From: Ypsolopha sequella | Lineage: Eukaryota; Arthropoda; Insecta; Lepidoptera; Ypsolophidae | Length of the DNA: 64,000 nt | Assembly (NCBI GenBank): GCA_934047225.1 | Contig: OW203987.1 | Coordinates: 461,501 to 525,500 of the forward strand | Direction of reading: 5' to 3' | Part shown: positions 35,035 through 47,332 of the stretch, in pieces | How the letters are laid out: every line of letters begins with the position of its first letter | Numbering within the stretch: position 1 is the stretch's first letter | Notes under the pieces: generated by a model | The model's database searches: none | What the model was told of the DNA's origin: nothing | What the model saw: only the letters and a program-made list of their open reading frames with translations | Translations under genes and position numbers: made by a program

Positions 35035-38000
35035 TTAACTTATTAGAATGGTGCGGAAGCCTCAGGGCGCGAGCCCTTCTCTTATTTAACTTATTATAAT
35101 GGCATGGAAGCCTCAGGGCGCGAGCACTTCTGTTACTTTACTTATTAGAATGGTGCGGAAGCCTCAGGGCGCGAACCCTTCTCTTATTTAACTTATTATA
35201 ATGACACGGAAGCCTCAGGGCGCGAGCATTTCTGTTACTTAACTTATTAGAATGGTGCGGAAGCCTCAGGGCGCGAGCCCTTCTCTTACTTAACTTATTA
35301 TAATGGCAAGGAAGCCTCAGGGCGCGAGCACTTCTGTTACTTAACTTATTAGAATGGTGCGGAAGCCTCAGGGCGCGAGCCCTTCTCTTACTTAACTTAT
35401 TATAATGGCACGGAAGCCTCAGGGCGCGAGCCCTTCTTTTATTTAACTTATTATAATGGCACGGAAGACTCAGGGTGCGAGCACTTCTGTTACTTAACTT
35501 ATTAGAACGGTGCGGAAGCCTCAGGGCGCGAGCCCTTCTCTTATTTAACTTATTATAATGGCACGGAAGCCTCAGGGCGCGAGCCCTTCTCTTATTTAAC
35601 TTATTATAATGGCACGGAAGCCTCAGGGCGCGAGCCCTTCTCTTATTTAACTTATTATAATGGCACGGAAGCCTCAGGGCGCGAGCCCTTCTCTTACTTA
35701 ACTTATTATAATGGCACGGAAGCCTCAGGGCGCGAGCACTTCTCTTATTTAACTTATTATAATGGCACGAAAGCATCAAGGCGCGAGCATTTCTCTTACT
35801 TAACTTATTAGAATGGTGCGGAAGCCTCAGGGCGTGAGCCCTTCTCTTACTTAACTTATTATAATGGCACGGAAGCCTCAGGGCGCGAGCCCTTCTCTTA
35901 CTTAACTTATTATAATGGCACGGAAGCCTCAGGGCGCGAGCCCTTCTCTTACTTAACTTATTATAATGGCACGGAAGCCTCAGGGCGCGAGCCCTTCTCT
36001 TACTTAACTTATTATAATGGCACAAAAGCCTCAGGGCGCGAGCCCTTCTCTTACTTAACTTATTATAATGGCACGAAAGCCTTAAGGGCGCGAGCCCTTC
36101 TCTTACTTAACTTATTATAATGGCACGGAAGCCTCAGGGCGCGAGCCCTTCTCTTATTTAACTTATTATAATGGCACGGAAGCCTCAGGGCGCGAGCCCT
36201 TCTCTTATTTAACTTATTATAATGGCACGGAAGCCTCCGGGCGCGAGCATTTCTGTTACTTAACTTATTAGAATGGTGCGGAAGCCTCAGGGCGCGAGCC
36301 CTTCTCTTACTTAACTTATTATAATGGCACGGAAGCCTCAGGGCGCGAGCCCTTCTCTTACTTAACTTATTATAATGGCACGGAAGCCTCAGGGCGCGAG
36401 CCCTTCTCTTACTTAACTTATTATAATGGCACGGAAGCCTCAGGGCGCGAGCCCTTCTCTTACTTAACTTATTATAATGGCACGGAAGCCTCAGAGCGCG
36501 AGCCCTTCTCTTACTTAACTTATTATAATGGCACGGAAGCCTTAGGGCGTGAGCCCTTCTCTTACTTAACTTATTATAATGGCACGGAAGCCTCAGGGCG
36601 CGAGCCCTTCTCTTACTTAACTTATTATAATGGCACGGAACCCTCAGGGCGCGAGCCCTTCTCTTACTTAACTTATTATAATGGCACGGAAGCCTCCGGG
36701 CGCGAGCACTTCTGTTACTTAACTTATTAGAATGGTGCGGAAGCCTCAGGGCGCGAGCCCTTCTCTTACTTAACTTATTATAATGGCACGGAAGCCTCAG
36801 GGCGCGAGCCCTTCTCTTACTTAACTTATTATAATGGCACGGAAGCCTCAGGGCGCGAGCCCTTCTCTTATTTAACTTATTATAATGGCACGGAAGCCTC
36901 CGGGCGCGAGCACTTCTGTTACTTAACTTATTATAATGGCACGGAAGCCTCAGGGCGCGAGCCCTTCTCTTACTTAACTTATTATAATGGCACGGAAGCC
37001 TCAGGGCGCGAGCCCTTCTCTTACTTAACTTATTATAATGGCACGGAAGTCTCAGGGCGCGAGCCCTTCTCTTATTTAACTTATTATAATGGCACGAAAG
37101 CATCAAGGCGCGAGCATTTCTCTTACTTAACTTATTAGAATGGTGCGGAAGCCTCAGGGCGTGAGCCCTTCTCTTACTTAACTTATTATAATGGCACGGA
37201 AGCCTCAGGGCGCGAGCCCTTCTCTTACTTAACTTATTATAATGGCACGGAAGCCTCAGGGCGCGAGCCCTTCTCTTACTTAACTTATTATAATGGCACG
37301 GAAGCCTCAGGGCGCGAGCACTTCTCTTATTTAACTTATTATAATGGCACGAAAGCATCAAGGCGCGAGCATTTCTCTTACTTAACTTATTAGAATGGTG
37401 CGGAAGCCTCAGCGCGTGAGCCCTTCTCTTACTTAACTTATTATAATGGCACGGAAGCCTCAGGGCGCGAGCCCTTCTCTTACTTAACTTATTATAATGG
37501 CACGGAAGCCTCAGGGCGCGAGCCCTTCTCTTACTTTACTTATTATAATGGCACGGAAGCCTCAGGGCGCGAGCCCTTCTCTTACTTAAATTATTATAAT
37601 GGCACGGAATCCTCAGGGCGTGAGCCCTTCTCTTACTTAACTTATTATAATGGCACGGAAGCCTCAGGGCGCGAGCCCTTCTCTTACTTAACTTATTATA
37701 ATGGCACGGAAGCCTCAGGGCGCGAGCACTTCTCTTATTTAACTTATTATAATGGCACGAAAGCATCAAGGCGCGAGCATTTCTCTTACTTAACTTATTA
37801 GAATGGTGCGGAAGCCTCAGGGCGTGAGCCCTTCTCTTACTTAACTTATTATAATGGCACGGAAGCCTCAGGGCGCGAGCCCTTCTCTTACTTAACTTAT
37901 TATAATGGCACGGAAGCCTCAGGGCGCGAGCCCTTCTCTTACTTAACTTATTACAATGGCACGGAAGCCTCAGGGCGCGAGCCCTTCTCTTACTTAACTT

Positions 38001-40397
38001 ATTATAATGGCACAAAAGCCTCAGGGCGCGAGCCCTTCTCTTACTTAACTTATTATAATGGCACGAAAGCCTTAAGGGCGCGAGCCCTTCTCTTACTTAA
38101 CTTATTATAATGGCACGGAAGCCTCAGGGCGCGAGCCCTTCTCTTATTTAACTTATTATAATGGCACGGAAGCCTCAGGGCGCGAGCCCTTCTCTTATTT
38201 AACTTATTATAATGGCACGGAAGCCTCCGGGCGCGAGCATTTCTGTTACTTAACTTATTAGAATGGTGCGGAAGCCTCAGGGCGCGAGCCCTTCTCTTAC
38301 TTAACTTATTATAATGGCACGGAAGCCTCAGGGCGCGAGCCCTTCTCTTACTTAACTTATTATAATGGCACGGAAGCCTCAGGGCGCGAGCCCTTCTCTT
38401 ACTTAACTTATTATAATGGCACGGAAGCCTCAGGGCGCGAGCCCTTCTCTTACTTAACTTATTATAATGGCACGGAAGCCTCAGGGCGCGAGCCCTTCTC
38501 TTACTTAACTTATTATAATGGCACGGAAGCCTTAGGGCGTGAGCCCTTCTCTTACTTAACTTATTATAATGGCACGGAAGCCTCAGGGCGCGAGCCCTTC
38601 TCTTACTTAACTTATTATAATGGCACGGAACCCTCAGGGCGCGAGCCCTTCTCTTACTTAACTTATTATAATGGCACGGAAGCCTCCGGGCGCGAGCACT
38701 TCTGTTACTTAACTTATTAGAATGGTGCGGAAGCCTCAGGGCGCGAGCCCTTCTCTTACTTAACTTATTATAATGGCACGGAAGCCTCAGGGCGCGAGCC
38801 CTTCTCTTACTTAACTTATTATAATGGCACGGAAGCCTCAGGGCGCGAGCCCTTCTCTTACTTAACTTATTATAATGGCACGGAAGCCTCAGGGCGCGAG
38901 CCCTTCTCTTATTTAACTTATTATAATGGCACGGAAGCCTCCGGGCGCGAGCACTTCTGTTACTTAACTTATTAGAATGGTGCGGAAGCCTCAGGGCGCG
39001 AGCCCTTCTCTTACTTAACTTATTATAATGGCACGGAAGCCTCAGGGCGCGAGCCCTTCTCTTACTTAACTTATTATAATGGCACGGAAGCCTCAGGGCG
39101 CGAGCCCTTCTCTTATTTAACTTATTATAATGGCACGAAAGCATCAAGGCGCGAGCATTTCTCTTACTTAACTTATTAGAATGGTGCGGAAGCCTCAGGG
39201 CGTGAGCCCTTCTCTTACTTAACTTATTATAATGGCACGGAAGCCTCAGGGCGCGATCCCTTCTCTAACTTAACTTATTATAATGGCACGGAAGCCTCAG
39301 GGCGCGAGCCCTTCTCTTACTTAACTTATTATAATGGCACGGAAGCCTCAGGGCGCGAGCACTTCTCTTATTTAACTTATTATAATGGCACGAAAGCATC
39401 AAGGCGCGAGCATTTCTCTTACTTAACTTATTAGAATGGTGCGGAAGCCTCAGGGCGTGAGCCCTTCTCTTACTTAACTTATTATAATGGCACGGAAGCC
39501 TCAGGGCGCGAGCCCTTCTCTTACTTAACTTATTATAATGGCACGGAAGCCTCAGGGCGCGAGCCCTTCTCTTACTTAACTTATTATAATGGCACGGAAG
39601 CCTCAGGGCGCGAGCACTTCTCTTATTTAACTTATTATAATGGCACGAAAGCATCAAGGCGCGAGCATTTCTCTTACTTAACTTATTAGAATGGTGCGGA
39701 AGCCTCAGGGCGTGAGCCCTTCTCTTACTTAACTTATTATAATGGCACGGAAGCCTCAGGGCGCGAGCCCTTCTCTTACTTAACTTATTATAATGGCACG
39801 GAAGCCTCAGGGCGCGAGCCCTTCTCTTACTTAACTTATTATAATGGCACGGAAGCCTCAGGGCGCGAGCCCTTCTCTTACTTAACTTATTATAATGGCA
39901 CGGAAGCCTCAGGGCGCGAGCCCTTCTCTTACTTAACTTATTATAATGGCACGGAAGCCTCAGGGCGCGAGCCCTTTTCTTACTTAACTTATTATAATGG
40001 CACGGAAGCCTTAAGGGCGCGAGCCCTTCTCTTACTTAACTTATTATAATGGCACGGAAGCCTCAGGGCGCGAGCCCTTCTCTTACTTAACTTATTATAA
40101 TGGCACAAAAGCCTCAGGGCGCGAGCCCTTCTCTTACTTAACTTATTATAATGGCACGAAAGCCTTAAGGGCGCGAGCCCTTCTCTTACTTAACTTATTA
40201 TAATGGCACGGAAGCCTCAGGGCGCGAGCCCGTCTCTTACTTAACTTATTATAATGGCACGGAAACCTCAGGGCGCGAGCCCTTCTCTTACTTAACTTAT
40301 TATAATGGCACAAAAGCCTCAGGGCGCGAGCACTTCTCTTACTTAACTTATTAGAATGGTGCGGAAACCTCAGGGCGCGAGCCCTTCTCTTACTTAA
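35035..40397. repeat. 51-bp satellite array, about 105 copies, with higher-order structure
   Basis: The main unit is TTATTATAATGGCACGGAAG, then CCTCAGGGCGCGAGCCCTTC, then TCTTACTTAAC. Two distinct variants recur in a patterned way: one with GAATGGTGCGGAAG, and one with GCACGAAAGCATCAAGGCGC and GAGCATTTC. A unit pair containing GCACAAAAGCC then GCACGAAAGCCTTAAGG occurs at about 36021, 38011 and 40104, so blocks of about 2 kb were duplicated. On the minus strand the unit is 17 codons (HYNKLSKRRARALRLPC), giving frames of up to 432 codons. Indels and stops break the frame at the duplicated block edges. There is no start context, so I do not call a gene. The right end is cut in register by a TTAA insertion. 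Confidence 0.97.
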
Positions 40398-40409
40398 GGG
40401 GATATACCG

Positions 40410-42106
40410 ACATCGGAGTGGGTTTTTCATTTCATTTTATGACACAACTACAATATATAAAGATCTGGTTTCAGACTATATGAATCTTGGGCATATTCTT
40501 CAAATTATGTGTTATGGAAAACGCAATTGGATAAAATTTTCTCGATAGAAAATAATTCCAAAGTAACGTCTTATATTTCCCTTTTTTTAATTTTACTCCT
40601 CAATGGTTCAACGTATCCTAACCACGATTTTTCTCTGAATGTGAAACGTTTTATTTTAAATTATCTGTTATCATTTTTCAGTTGGGTACTCTAGTTATTT
40701 TTTTACGATTTTTTACATGAATTGCGCGTCAAGTGACGGTAAGGTCGAGATTTGCGCGCACTATTGTTATCGCGTGTGCTACTGCTGCTCTGTACGTTCG
40801 GGCTATAGCGCTGTCACACTCGTTCACTTTCTTCAGTGCTCGCTGAGCTCTACCGTGAGAAGGACCTGTGCTGCGTTTGATCCTCTTTGTTTTTCCCCGT
40901 TTCCACAAATTTTAAGTTTGTTATCAATCATAATCTATTGCTAAGTTAATATTCATTATTGCATTATAGTTTTTATCTCGTTAAGATTCGTTTTAGGGTT
41001 AAAACTGATTGTTGTTTACTGATATAAATCGTAATCGTAAAACAATACCCCAAAATGGGGAATAAATAAAAACAGAACAATCATACGTAAAAAAAATATA
41101 AGAAGTACATGCAGGCTAGAGGTCACGACATGGTCGCAAAAATCATGTAAGTACCTACATATGATTTTTATTTGTTACATGTCAACTTGCAAGGACGGAC
41201 TTTTCTGGAATCTAGTGTAGTATCTGTAAAACGCTTTACTTATATATTATGTGATATTTTTCAGGGCTAAAAGATGTTTACATAACCATGAAAATAAGAT
41301 AGATTAAATAAACCCATCAGCACAGACGTTCAATGACAGTGCAAGCGGTTCGAGAGCAACAGAACAAAGCAAAGTCATGGAGTCGTCATTGATGATATTT
41401 AATTTAAACGAGCAGAGAATTTTAAACACCCAGTCGATTCCAAAAAGAGGGTAAGGGTTTCAAAATGTTATGAATATTATAATTTTAAGTAAAATATGAT
41501 GTTAGAAATATTTAAGTGTAGTAATTTGTTATTTTTTCTTTCTTCTCAAAACAAATTTGGATAAAATAGCTACAAATATATATTACGTACCTAGTATAAA
41601 AAATTGAAATATGTCCAATATTTAAATTTTTTTAAATGAAGCATCATATATATTTCATTATACCAAATCTATTTTTTCACCATTATCATTGTCACATTTT
41701 CTTTATATTTTTATAGGTCTTCGATCTTTATCAGTTGATGATGTATTAATATCAGACTCAGGGACAGATTATTCTTGTAAAATTATAGAACAGGAGTTAC
41801 TACTACTATCTCCAGACAAAAATAGCTCGTCTGGCATGTTATGCATCTACCGACTTCGAGCAAAATCAAGAAACGTGAGCATTTTGTAACCAAAAATTTG
41901 TTTCAAACAAAAAGTTTATTTGTTTACTTGAATTCGTCATTTATCCGACCGCCCGCCCGAGGGAGGGTTATGTTTTTCAGGGACCCGGTGATGGTATAAG
42001 ACATGAGACATAAGATATGTTTAGGAAGGACTCTTATATAAGTATATGTACCTATGTATATGTTTAGAGGGGGAGGGGGGGGGTATAATTCCTCCCCCGA
42101 AGGGGG
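40410..42106. other. Left part of the TTAA element, no gene assigned
   Basis: A segment at 41717-41868 is bounded by an acceptor-like TTTTTATAG and a donor-like GTGAGC and keeps an open frame with an acidic, leucine-rich peptide (EQELLLLSPDKN). It may be a relic exon. I recognise no domain, and its phase does not join to the only ATG-initiated frame upstream (41377-41450). Confidence 0.35.
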
Positions 42107-42908
42107 GGTACCGGAAATCAATAGTTTTTTTTTTATTTATTTTTTTCAAAATTAAAAATTTCTAGGTTATTTTAGGTAGAATAAAATAACTCAAATATTA
42201 AGTGTACGTATAGTGGGAGGGGGGGGGGGGAAATGAAAATAGTTTAAAAAAAATAAATCAAAACAAAACCTCACTTTTTTGTCTCTTTAACTTTAAAGAC
42301 CCAAAATTACTTTTGCAATTGCTTGGGCGTCGCGGAAAGTGCAGCCCCTTCGCCCTTGCGTAACAAAGCACAGTCACCCATGCTCACCTTCGGAGCTTCG
42401 GCTTGTTGGTCGCCAGGCGAGGGCTGCCCTTCCTTCACGCCTACGGCTTTTTATATACACTCTAGGGGTAGTACCCACAAGACTGTATAGATTCAAGGTG
42501 CTCTGATTCTGTTTTGGAACAGATTCAACCTATTTTTTGCATAGAGTCAGGTGCTCTGATTCGGTTTTGCAACAGATTCAACCTATTTTTTCTATTAAAT
42601 CACTAATCAGCATAAATACAACAAAAAGGCAACCTATTAGGTAAGCTAAATAAAAGACATGCATAAACTTTATAAACTTTGAATGAAATCACAAAGAAAA
42701 AATAATGCCTGCATTGGTTTTATACTATAAGAACAAAAAAAATAAATTACGTCAATTTTAATGCATAACTCACAGCAGTTTCGGAACACAACCAAAAAAA
42801 AATATTAAGTCATAAAATCAATTAAAATTGCACCTTAAGACAATTTTTGAGGTTATTTTACGAAACTTGAACATTTTTTTTGAGGAAACTATCGATTTCC
42901 GGTAACTG
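42107..42908. repeat. Inverted repeat inside the TTAA element
   Basis: TACCGGAAATCAATAGTTTT at 42108 and AAACTATCGATTTCCGGTA near 42888 are reverse complements with one mismatch. They enclose about 760 bases that include a GC-rich patch (42325-42450). This may be a small nested element; no target duplication is clear. Confidence 0.5.
42498..42600. repeat. Two direct copies of a roughly 50-bp unit
   Basis: AGGTGCTCTGATTCTGTTTT and AGGTGCTCTGATTCGGTTTT each lead into AACAGATTCAACCTATTTTT, spaced 51-54 bases apart. Confidence 0.75.
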
Positions 42909-43727
42909 AAATTTCGTGAGATTAATAACAATAACAAGAGCTATTCTGGAAAAAAAAATGAAGGTACCTTTGTTCGTATACTCTTGTAAGAGACGAGCCT
43001 ATATTTATTTATAACCGCCAGTTACACTTCTCAATGTAGTTAACACAAACAATTGCAATCTAAAACAATAAAAAGTAAAAGAGGATAAATAATTTAAAAA
43101 GTAAATAAATTCAATACAGATGTCAAAAAATTTAATCTAAACAATAATAATCTAGCATCACATGTATCAAAATGTCAAAGTAATATAATATCAAAGTAAA
43201 AAAGTAAAATATTCTGTTTATAAATAATTTTAATACTAAGTACTAATATATTTCTATTAAGGGGGTACTATCCCAAATTTGCCTCTTTTCAATATAATTT
43301 TAAACCTTGGAATTGGGGTAATGAAATAATATATATATATAATATGTATATGTCATTTTTTAGTCTTTTATCAACAATGTTGAAAATGTAACTGTGAATT
43401 GTGTGAAATGTGATAATCTTTTGTTTGAATAAACTCTGCAGCCCAGCTACCCAGCAAACTCTGCCCATACGGCAAATACCGGTTGTGTCTGCTTACGTGT
43501 ATTCCACTGTCACATTCATATAATATTGTCTTTTTATTCTAGACCTAAGGATGTGACTAAGAAGCGCAGACATTAAGAAGATCATACTCATGATGATGAA
43601 CAAGAACATCCATACGAAATAGGCATCGAAGATTGTGAGTTTCGTGAGTTTATGAATAAATAAAGACAAAATATTTAAAAGTAAATATATTTTTAGCTTT
43701 TTGTTTACAATATTCACTTTTGTTACA
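42909..43727. other. Spacer and possible intron upstream of the YqaJ-like exon
   Basis: No complete gene is visible. A polypyrimidine-AG (TTTTTATTCTAG) ends at 43542 and is followed by a short frame that stops after ten codons (PKDVTKKRRH). A second acceptor-like CACTTTTGTTACAG ends at 43728, just before the YqaJ-like exon. Confidence 0.35.
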
Positions 43728-43729
43728 GA

Positions 43730-44191
43730 ATGTATTCAAATGAATTCATAAAGATGCATTCTTGGCGTAAAAATAAGAAAACTGGACAGATAGAAGTAAA
43801 CCAAAAATCTGATTGGTTTATTCAAGCTCAAGGCCAATTATATATTTGTCAAAAAGGAAAATGTGCATTGGCCGTATGGTACGGAAATAATCAGATAAAA
43901 ACCGAAATTATACTAAAGCATGACCAATTATTATTTTGGCATGAAAGAATGGAGCCACATTTGCTTTCGTTTTTCAATGATTGTCTTTTACCAGAAGTGG
44001 TTGATCCCAGACACAGACTAAATTTACAAATTCGTGATCCAGAATATGTGAAAGAACAGGATAAAGAAAACATGTGTCCGAAAGCCCCTCCAAGAAATAA
44101 TTATCCACAGACAAACTCGCGACCAAAGGCCGTAGTAGTAGAAAATAATGAGGAGATTGTAAACCACGTGGTTGATTTTGAATTCTTCTGA
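43730..44191 (+). pseudogene. YqaJ-type exonuclease-like gene, terminal exon
   Basis: A 153-codon frame matches the C-terminal part of the YqaJ-like exonuclease proteins that are abundant, often mobile-element-associated, in insects. Visible features are WFIQAQGQLYI (the usual Q-V-Q-G-Q-L segment near the end of the nuclease fold), FWHERMEPHLLSFF, DCLLPEVVDPR and the closing IRDPEYVKEQD. YqaJ/lambda-exonuclease family members degrade DNA and promote recombination. The catalytic Asp and Glu-x-Lys residues lie upstream in the family and are not in this exon. An acceptor-like TTTGTTACAG immediately precedes the ATG, so the frame is more likely a last exon than a whole gene. Base composition matches the surrounding element. 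It is the only recognisable coding segment in the TTAA-flanked element. Confidence 0.6.
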
Positions 44192-44618
44192 TTAAAATAT
44201 TTTAAAAGAACCATTGTCCTTTTCTTTTTACAATTTATCCTGAAAATGACGTGTAAAAAATTCTCTGGGCTCCTATACCAACGATTAGCTTATCATCACG
44301 AAAACTTATTTTTTTGTGGTCAATATTTTTGAAAATAAAACCATAATAGCGACTCCACTGCTTCTGTTCTAAAATTTCAAAATACAGTGAAAACTCGATA
44401 ACTGTATCTGTATGATAATTAAATTTATTTGTATTTAATAATATAATATTTATTTTTGAATTGATTAGTTATTTAGTATGTTTTGTGGAATATTGCAACG
44501 GCAATACTCCTGCAGCTGCGGTTTGTCGCGCTGACTCGCTGTAATACTTTATATTCTCTGCTCGCGGCGAGCGCGAAACCACGCCCATCAAACACTGATT
44601 TCGCCACGGTATATCCTC

Positions 44619-45112
44619 TTAACTTATTATAATGGCACGGAAGCCTCAGGGCGCGAGCCCTTCTCTTACTTAACTTATTATAATGGCACGGAAGCCTCAG
44701 GGCGCGAGCCCTTCTCTTACTTAACTTATTATAATGGCACGGAAGCCTCAGGGCGCGAGCCCTTCTCTTACTTAACTTATTATAATGGCACGGAAGCCTC
44801 AGGGCGCGAGCCCTTCTCTTACTTAACTTATTATAATGGCACGGAAGCCTCAGGGCGCGAGCCCTTCTCTTACTTAACTTATTATAATGGCACGGAAGCC
44901 TCAGGGCGCGAGCCCTTCTCTTACTTAACTTATTATAATGGCACGGAAGCCTCAGGGCGCGAGCCCTTCTCTTACTTAATTTATTATAATGGCACGGAAG
45001 CCTCAGGGCGCGAGCACTTCTCTTACTTAACTTATTAGAATGGTGCGGAAGCCTCAGGGCGCGAGCCCTTCTCTTACTTAACTTAAGTATTTCTCTTACT
45101 TAACTTGACCAT
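44619..45112. repeat. 51-bp satellite array, right block, about 9 copies
   Basis: The same 51-base unit as 35035-40397 resumes at the TTAA where the left block stops, so one array was split by the insertion. The last unit is followed by a degenerate TTAAGTATTTCTCTTACTTA ending. Confidence 0.97.
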
Positions 45113-46126
45113 GTGGTATATGAGAGCTTTTATTTATATTTTGGATTAATATATACACTTATACGTTTTAAAACATGTTTTTTGACCCACTTATCGTCAC
45201 TCTCTCTCGAGTGATTCAGTCATCGTCGTCAGTAAAGTTTTAAAAATAACTCAATATTCATTTGCTTTGTGGTCAGTATGACAAAAATTAAATATTATAA
45301 ATACTTTAAACAATAAAAATATATTTATAAATGTAAATAACATTTTATTTCAGTAAACTTACTACAGCGTTGTAAAAAATGTAGGATAGTGCCCAAAATA
45401 ATGAAGTAATGAATATAATAATAATATATATGTATTCATTACTTCTTTTATAACTGATACAATAGAGGGGGGGGGGGCTACAATACATGTACATAAATGG
45501 TAAATCAACATAAAGCTACATATAAAAATACATACCTACATGTTATTTTATATAAAAAAGAATACTAATCGAATATACACACATAAATACTACTAACTCT
45601 ACTATATAACATATATAGATTATGTACATAATATAACTATTTACTAAAAAAGATTCAAGTAACAAGTACACCGAGAAAAAATTATCAAAAATGCATGCAT
45701 CTTGCGTATATTTAGTATATGCATACATATATTTAGTATGTGCATACATATATACGTATATATATTATACATACCTTTGAATATTAAACCAAAGGGGTAT
45801 CCACGAGTACAAAATTCTATGCAAAAAATTCTGCCGCTATCGGTGGGGGGCGAGGCAACGCACACAAACACATATTAATTACTAATGCATTTTTCGATCA
45901 TATCGCTATGCACGCACACGAAACTATTTTATTATCAAACACTACCTTAAACTATACGCACACAATCACATTCTCACACACAATGTCATCTATCTGTACA
46001 CGATAAGATGGTCCGTTGCGTCAACAAGTTAGTGCTAGAAACTGTCGATATTTAACTATCGATTAGTTCTGCAAACTGTTTAAGACAATTTTAAATTTTA
46101 AAAGAAACATTTTTTATTCAAAGCGG
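45113..46126. other. AT-rich spacer, no gene recognised
   Basis: It contains TATA-type microsatellite words (45420-45440, 45720-45770) and a G run at 45465-45476. Minus-strand frames at 45543-45871 are low-complexity. Confidence 0.45.
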
Positions 46127-46195
46127 CGGTAGCTCAGACGGTAAAACGCTAGCCTCTCAACATTTAAACTCAGTTTCGATCCCCGGTCGAGTATG
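46127..46195 (+). repeat. tRNA-derived sequence (SINE head or relic)
   Basis: GCGGCGGTAGCTCAGACGGT provides a D-arm/A-box-like segment and GTTTCGATCCC a B-box-like segment. They are in tRNA order but with a poor anticodon arm and an acceptor that pairs over only about three positions. The following CCAATGAGTTTTTCGG may be SINE body. It is not a functional tRNA on this evidence. Confidence 0.5.
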
Positions 46196-46984
46196 CACCA
46201 ATGAGTTTTTCGGAATTTATATGAATTTGTATACTTGAAAATCTTTATTTAAGGCGATACGTAAAAGTTTTAGCGTTCCTGTTTCTCCATATTCGAAAAA
46301 ACTCTCAGTACGAGTGGGACGGATTCGTGGAAAAGTAGCAAAAAGTCTGTTTTTTATTAATATAAAATGTACTAAGCTATTTTGTCAAAAATATTTTCAA
46401 GGGAACTTTACAAATACATAATATCCACATATTGAATGCAATTTCACAATGAAATTAGCTAGGATTTCAGAATTACAGGAAACAATTAAACAATTTAGAG
46501 GTCTTTTCGGAATTGAATTCTATCAAGAAAACTTCATCCAATCGCGTATTCCTTCAGTGAAAATCTTAATAAAATACTCAATAATATTTACCCAAAAATT
46601 AAATACGTAGATGACGTTATACAGGAGTAAATGGATTCGAAAAAACCCCATTTTTTTTTTTGGTATCGCCTTAAAGGAGCATAGTTTAATAAGAAGAATT
46701 CCTTTTCATTTCTTTAAATGGCAACAGTCTTTTATAAACTTCAAAGACTACGGTCGTTTTATAAACTGCTATTTTTGTCTGCCATAAATAGATAATATTT
46801 TTTGTATTATTATTTAAATAATAATATTAGTTTGTATTTTAGTATTTACAGCATAATGAGCATCATCTCAGATAATCTTTATCTGAGGACATCATCATAT
46901 AGGTCGTAAGTCGGATCCTTGTCAGGCTTTAAGATGCGATGTAAAAAAAAAGAAAAATTTTAAATTGTTCAAAATATTTCCTAA
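46196..46984. other. Spacer, no gene recognised
   Basis: AT-rich sequence; nothing was recognised. Confidence 0.4.
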
Positions 46985-47332
46985 ACAAAAGTGGGAAAAA
47001 TAAAAAATATTAGCCTAAAAATACAATATGGGTATCAAATTGTAGGTATTAAAAAGCTAATTGAAAAAGTATATATTTTTATTATATTTATTGGCACTGG
47101 TTTCGAGAAATCTTTCAAAAACCTCAAAAATATGTATGTCCCCCCCCATGTCTCCAAAACTGGTGAACCAGAAAATATGAAAAAAATCATGGTAATATGT
47201 GTTTATGTAAATATAACAGGAAAAATAAAGCGGTTGACAAATTCACGAAAAAAAATGACAAAATTAAATTTATCATTTACAATACGGAACCCTAGGTATG
47301 CGAGCCTGACTCGCACTTGGCCGGTTTTTAGT
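46985..47332 (-). repeat. Lepidopteran interspersed repeat, divergent body
   Basis: On the minus strand it starts AAAACCGGCCAAGTGCGAGT and passes a TAGGGTTCCGTA motif, as in the full copy at 33236. After about 50 bases the body is different and includes CCATGATTTTTTTCATATTT and a G run. The same second module appears at 63730-63780, so at least two related families share a 5' head. Confidence 0.75.

Larger units (their letters stand above)
40394..44622. mobile_element. 4.2-kb TTAA-flanked DNA element inside the 51-bp array
   Basis: The element occupies 40398-44618. The 12-base ends GGGGATATACCG and CGGTATATCCTC are inverted repeats with one mismatch. The flanking TTAA (40394-40397 and 44619-44622) is present once in the uninterrupted 51-bp unit (CTTACTTAACTT), so it is a target duplication. 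TTAA duplications are known for piggyBac and Kolobok. No transposase of either type was recognised, so this copy is probably non-autonomous. It carries a YqaJ-like exon (43728-44191), runs of G (42068-42082 and 42219-42230), an inner inverted repeat (42107-42908) and a direct repeat (42498-42600). Confidence 0.82.

Noticed and set aside
35138..40430. Minus-strand frames of 94-432 codons encoding 17-residue repeats
   Set aside because: They are explained by the 51-bp period. Frames break at satellite block edges, the apparent starts are inside units, and no promoter or splice context is present.
41377..41868. Two-exon gene model (ATG at 41377, donor GTAAGG at 41451, acceptor before 41717)
   Set aside because: Joining at the only GT available shifts the frame so that a TGA follows after a few codons; the open frame of the second segment needs a different phase.
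43543..43573. Short exon before the YqaJ-like frame
   Set aside because: It has an acceptor-like sequence but stops after ten codons and has no donor, so it cannot be joined to 43730 on the evidence here.
46127..46195. Functional tRNA
   Set aside because: Only about three acceptor pairs form and the anticodon arm is poor.
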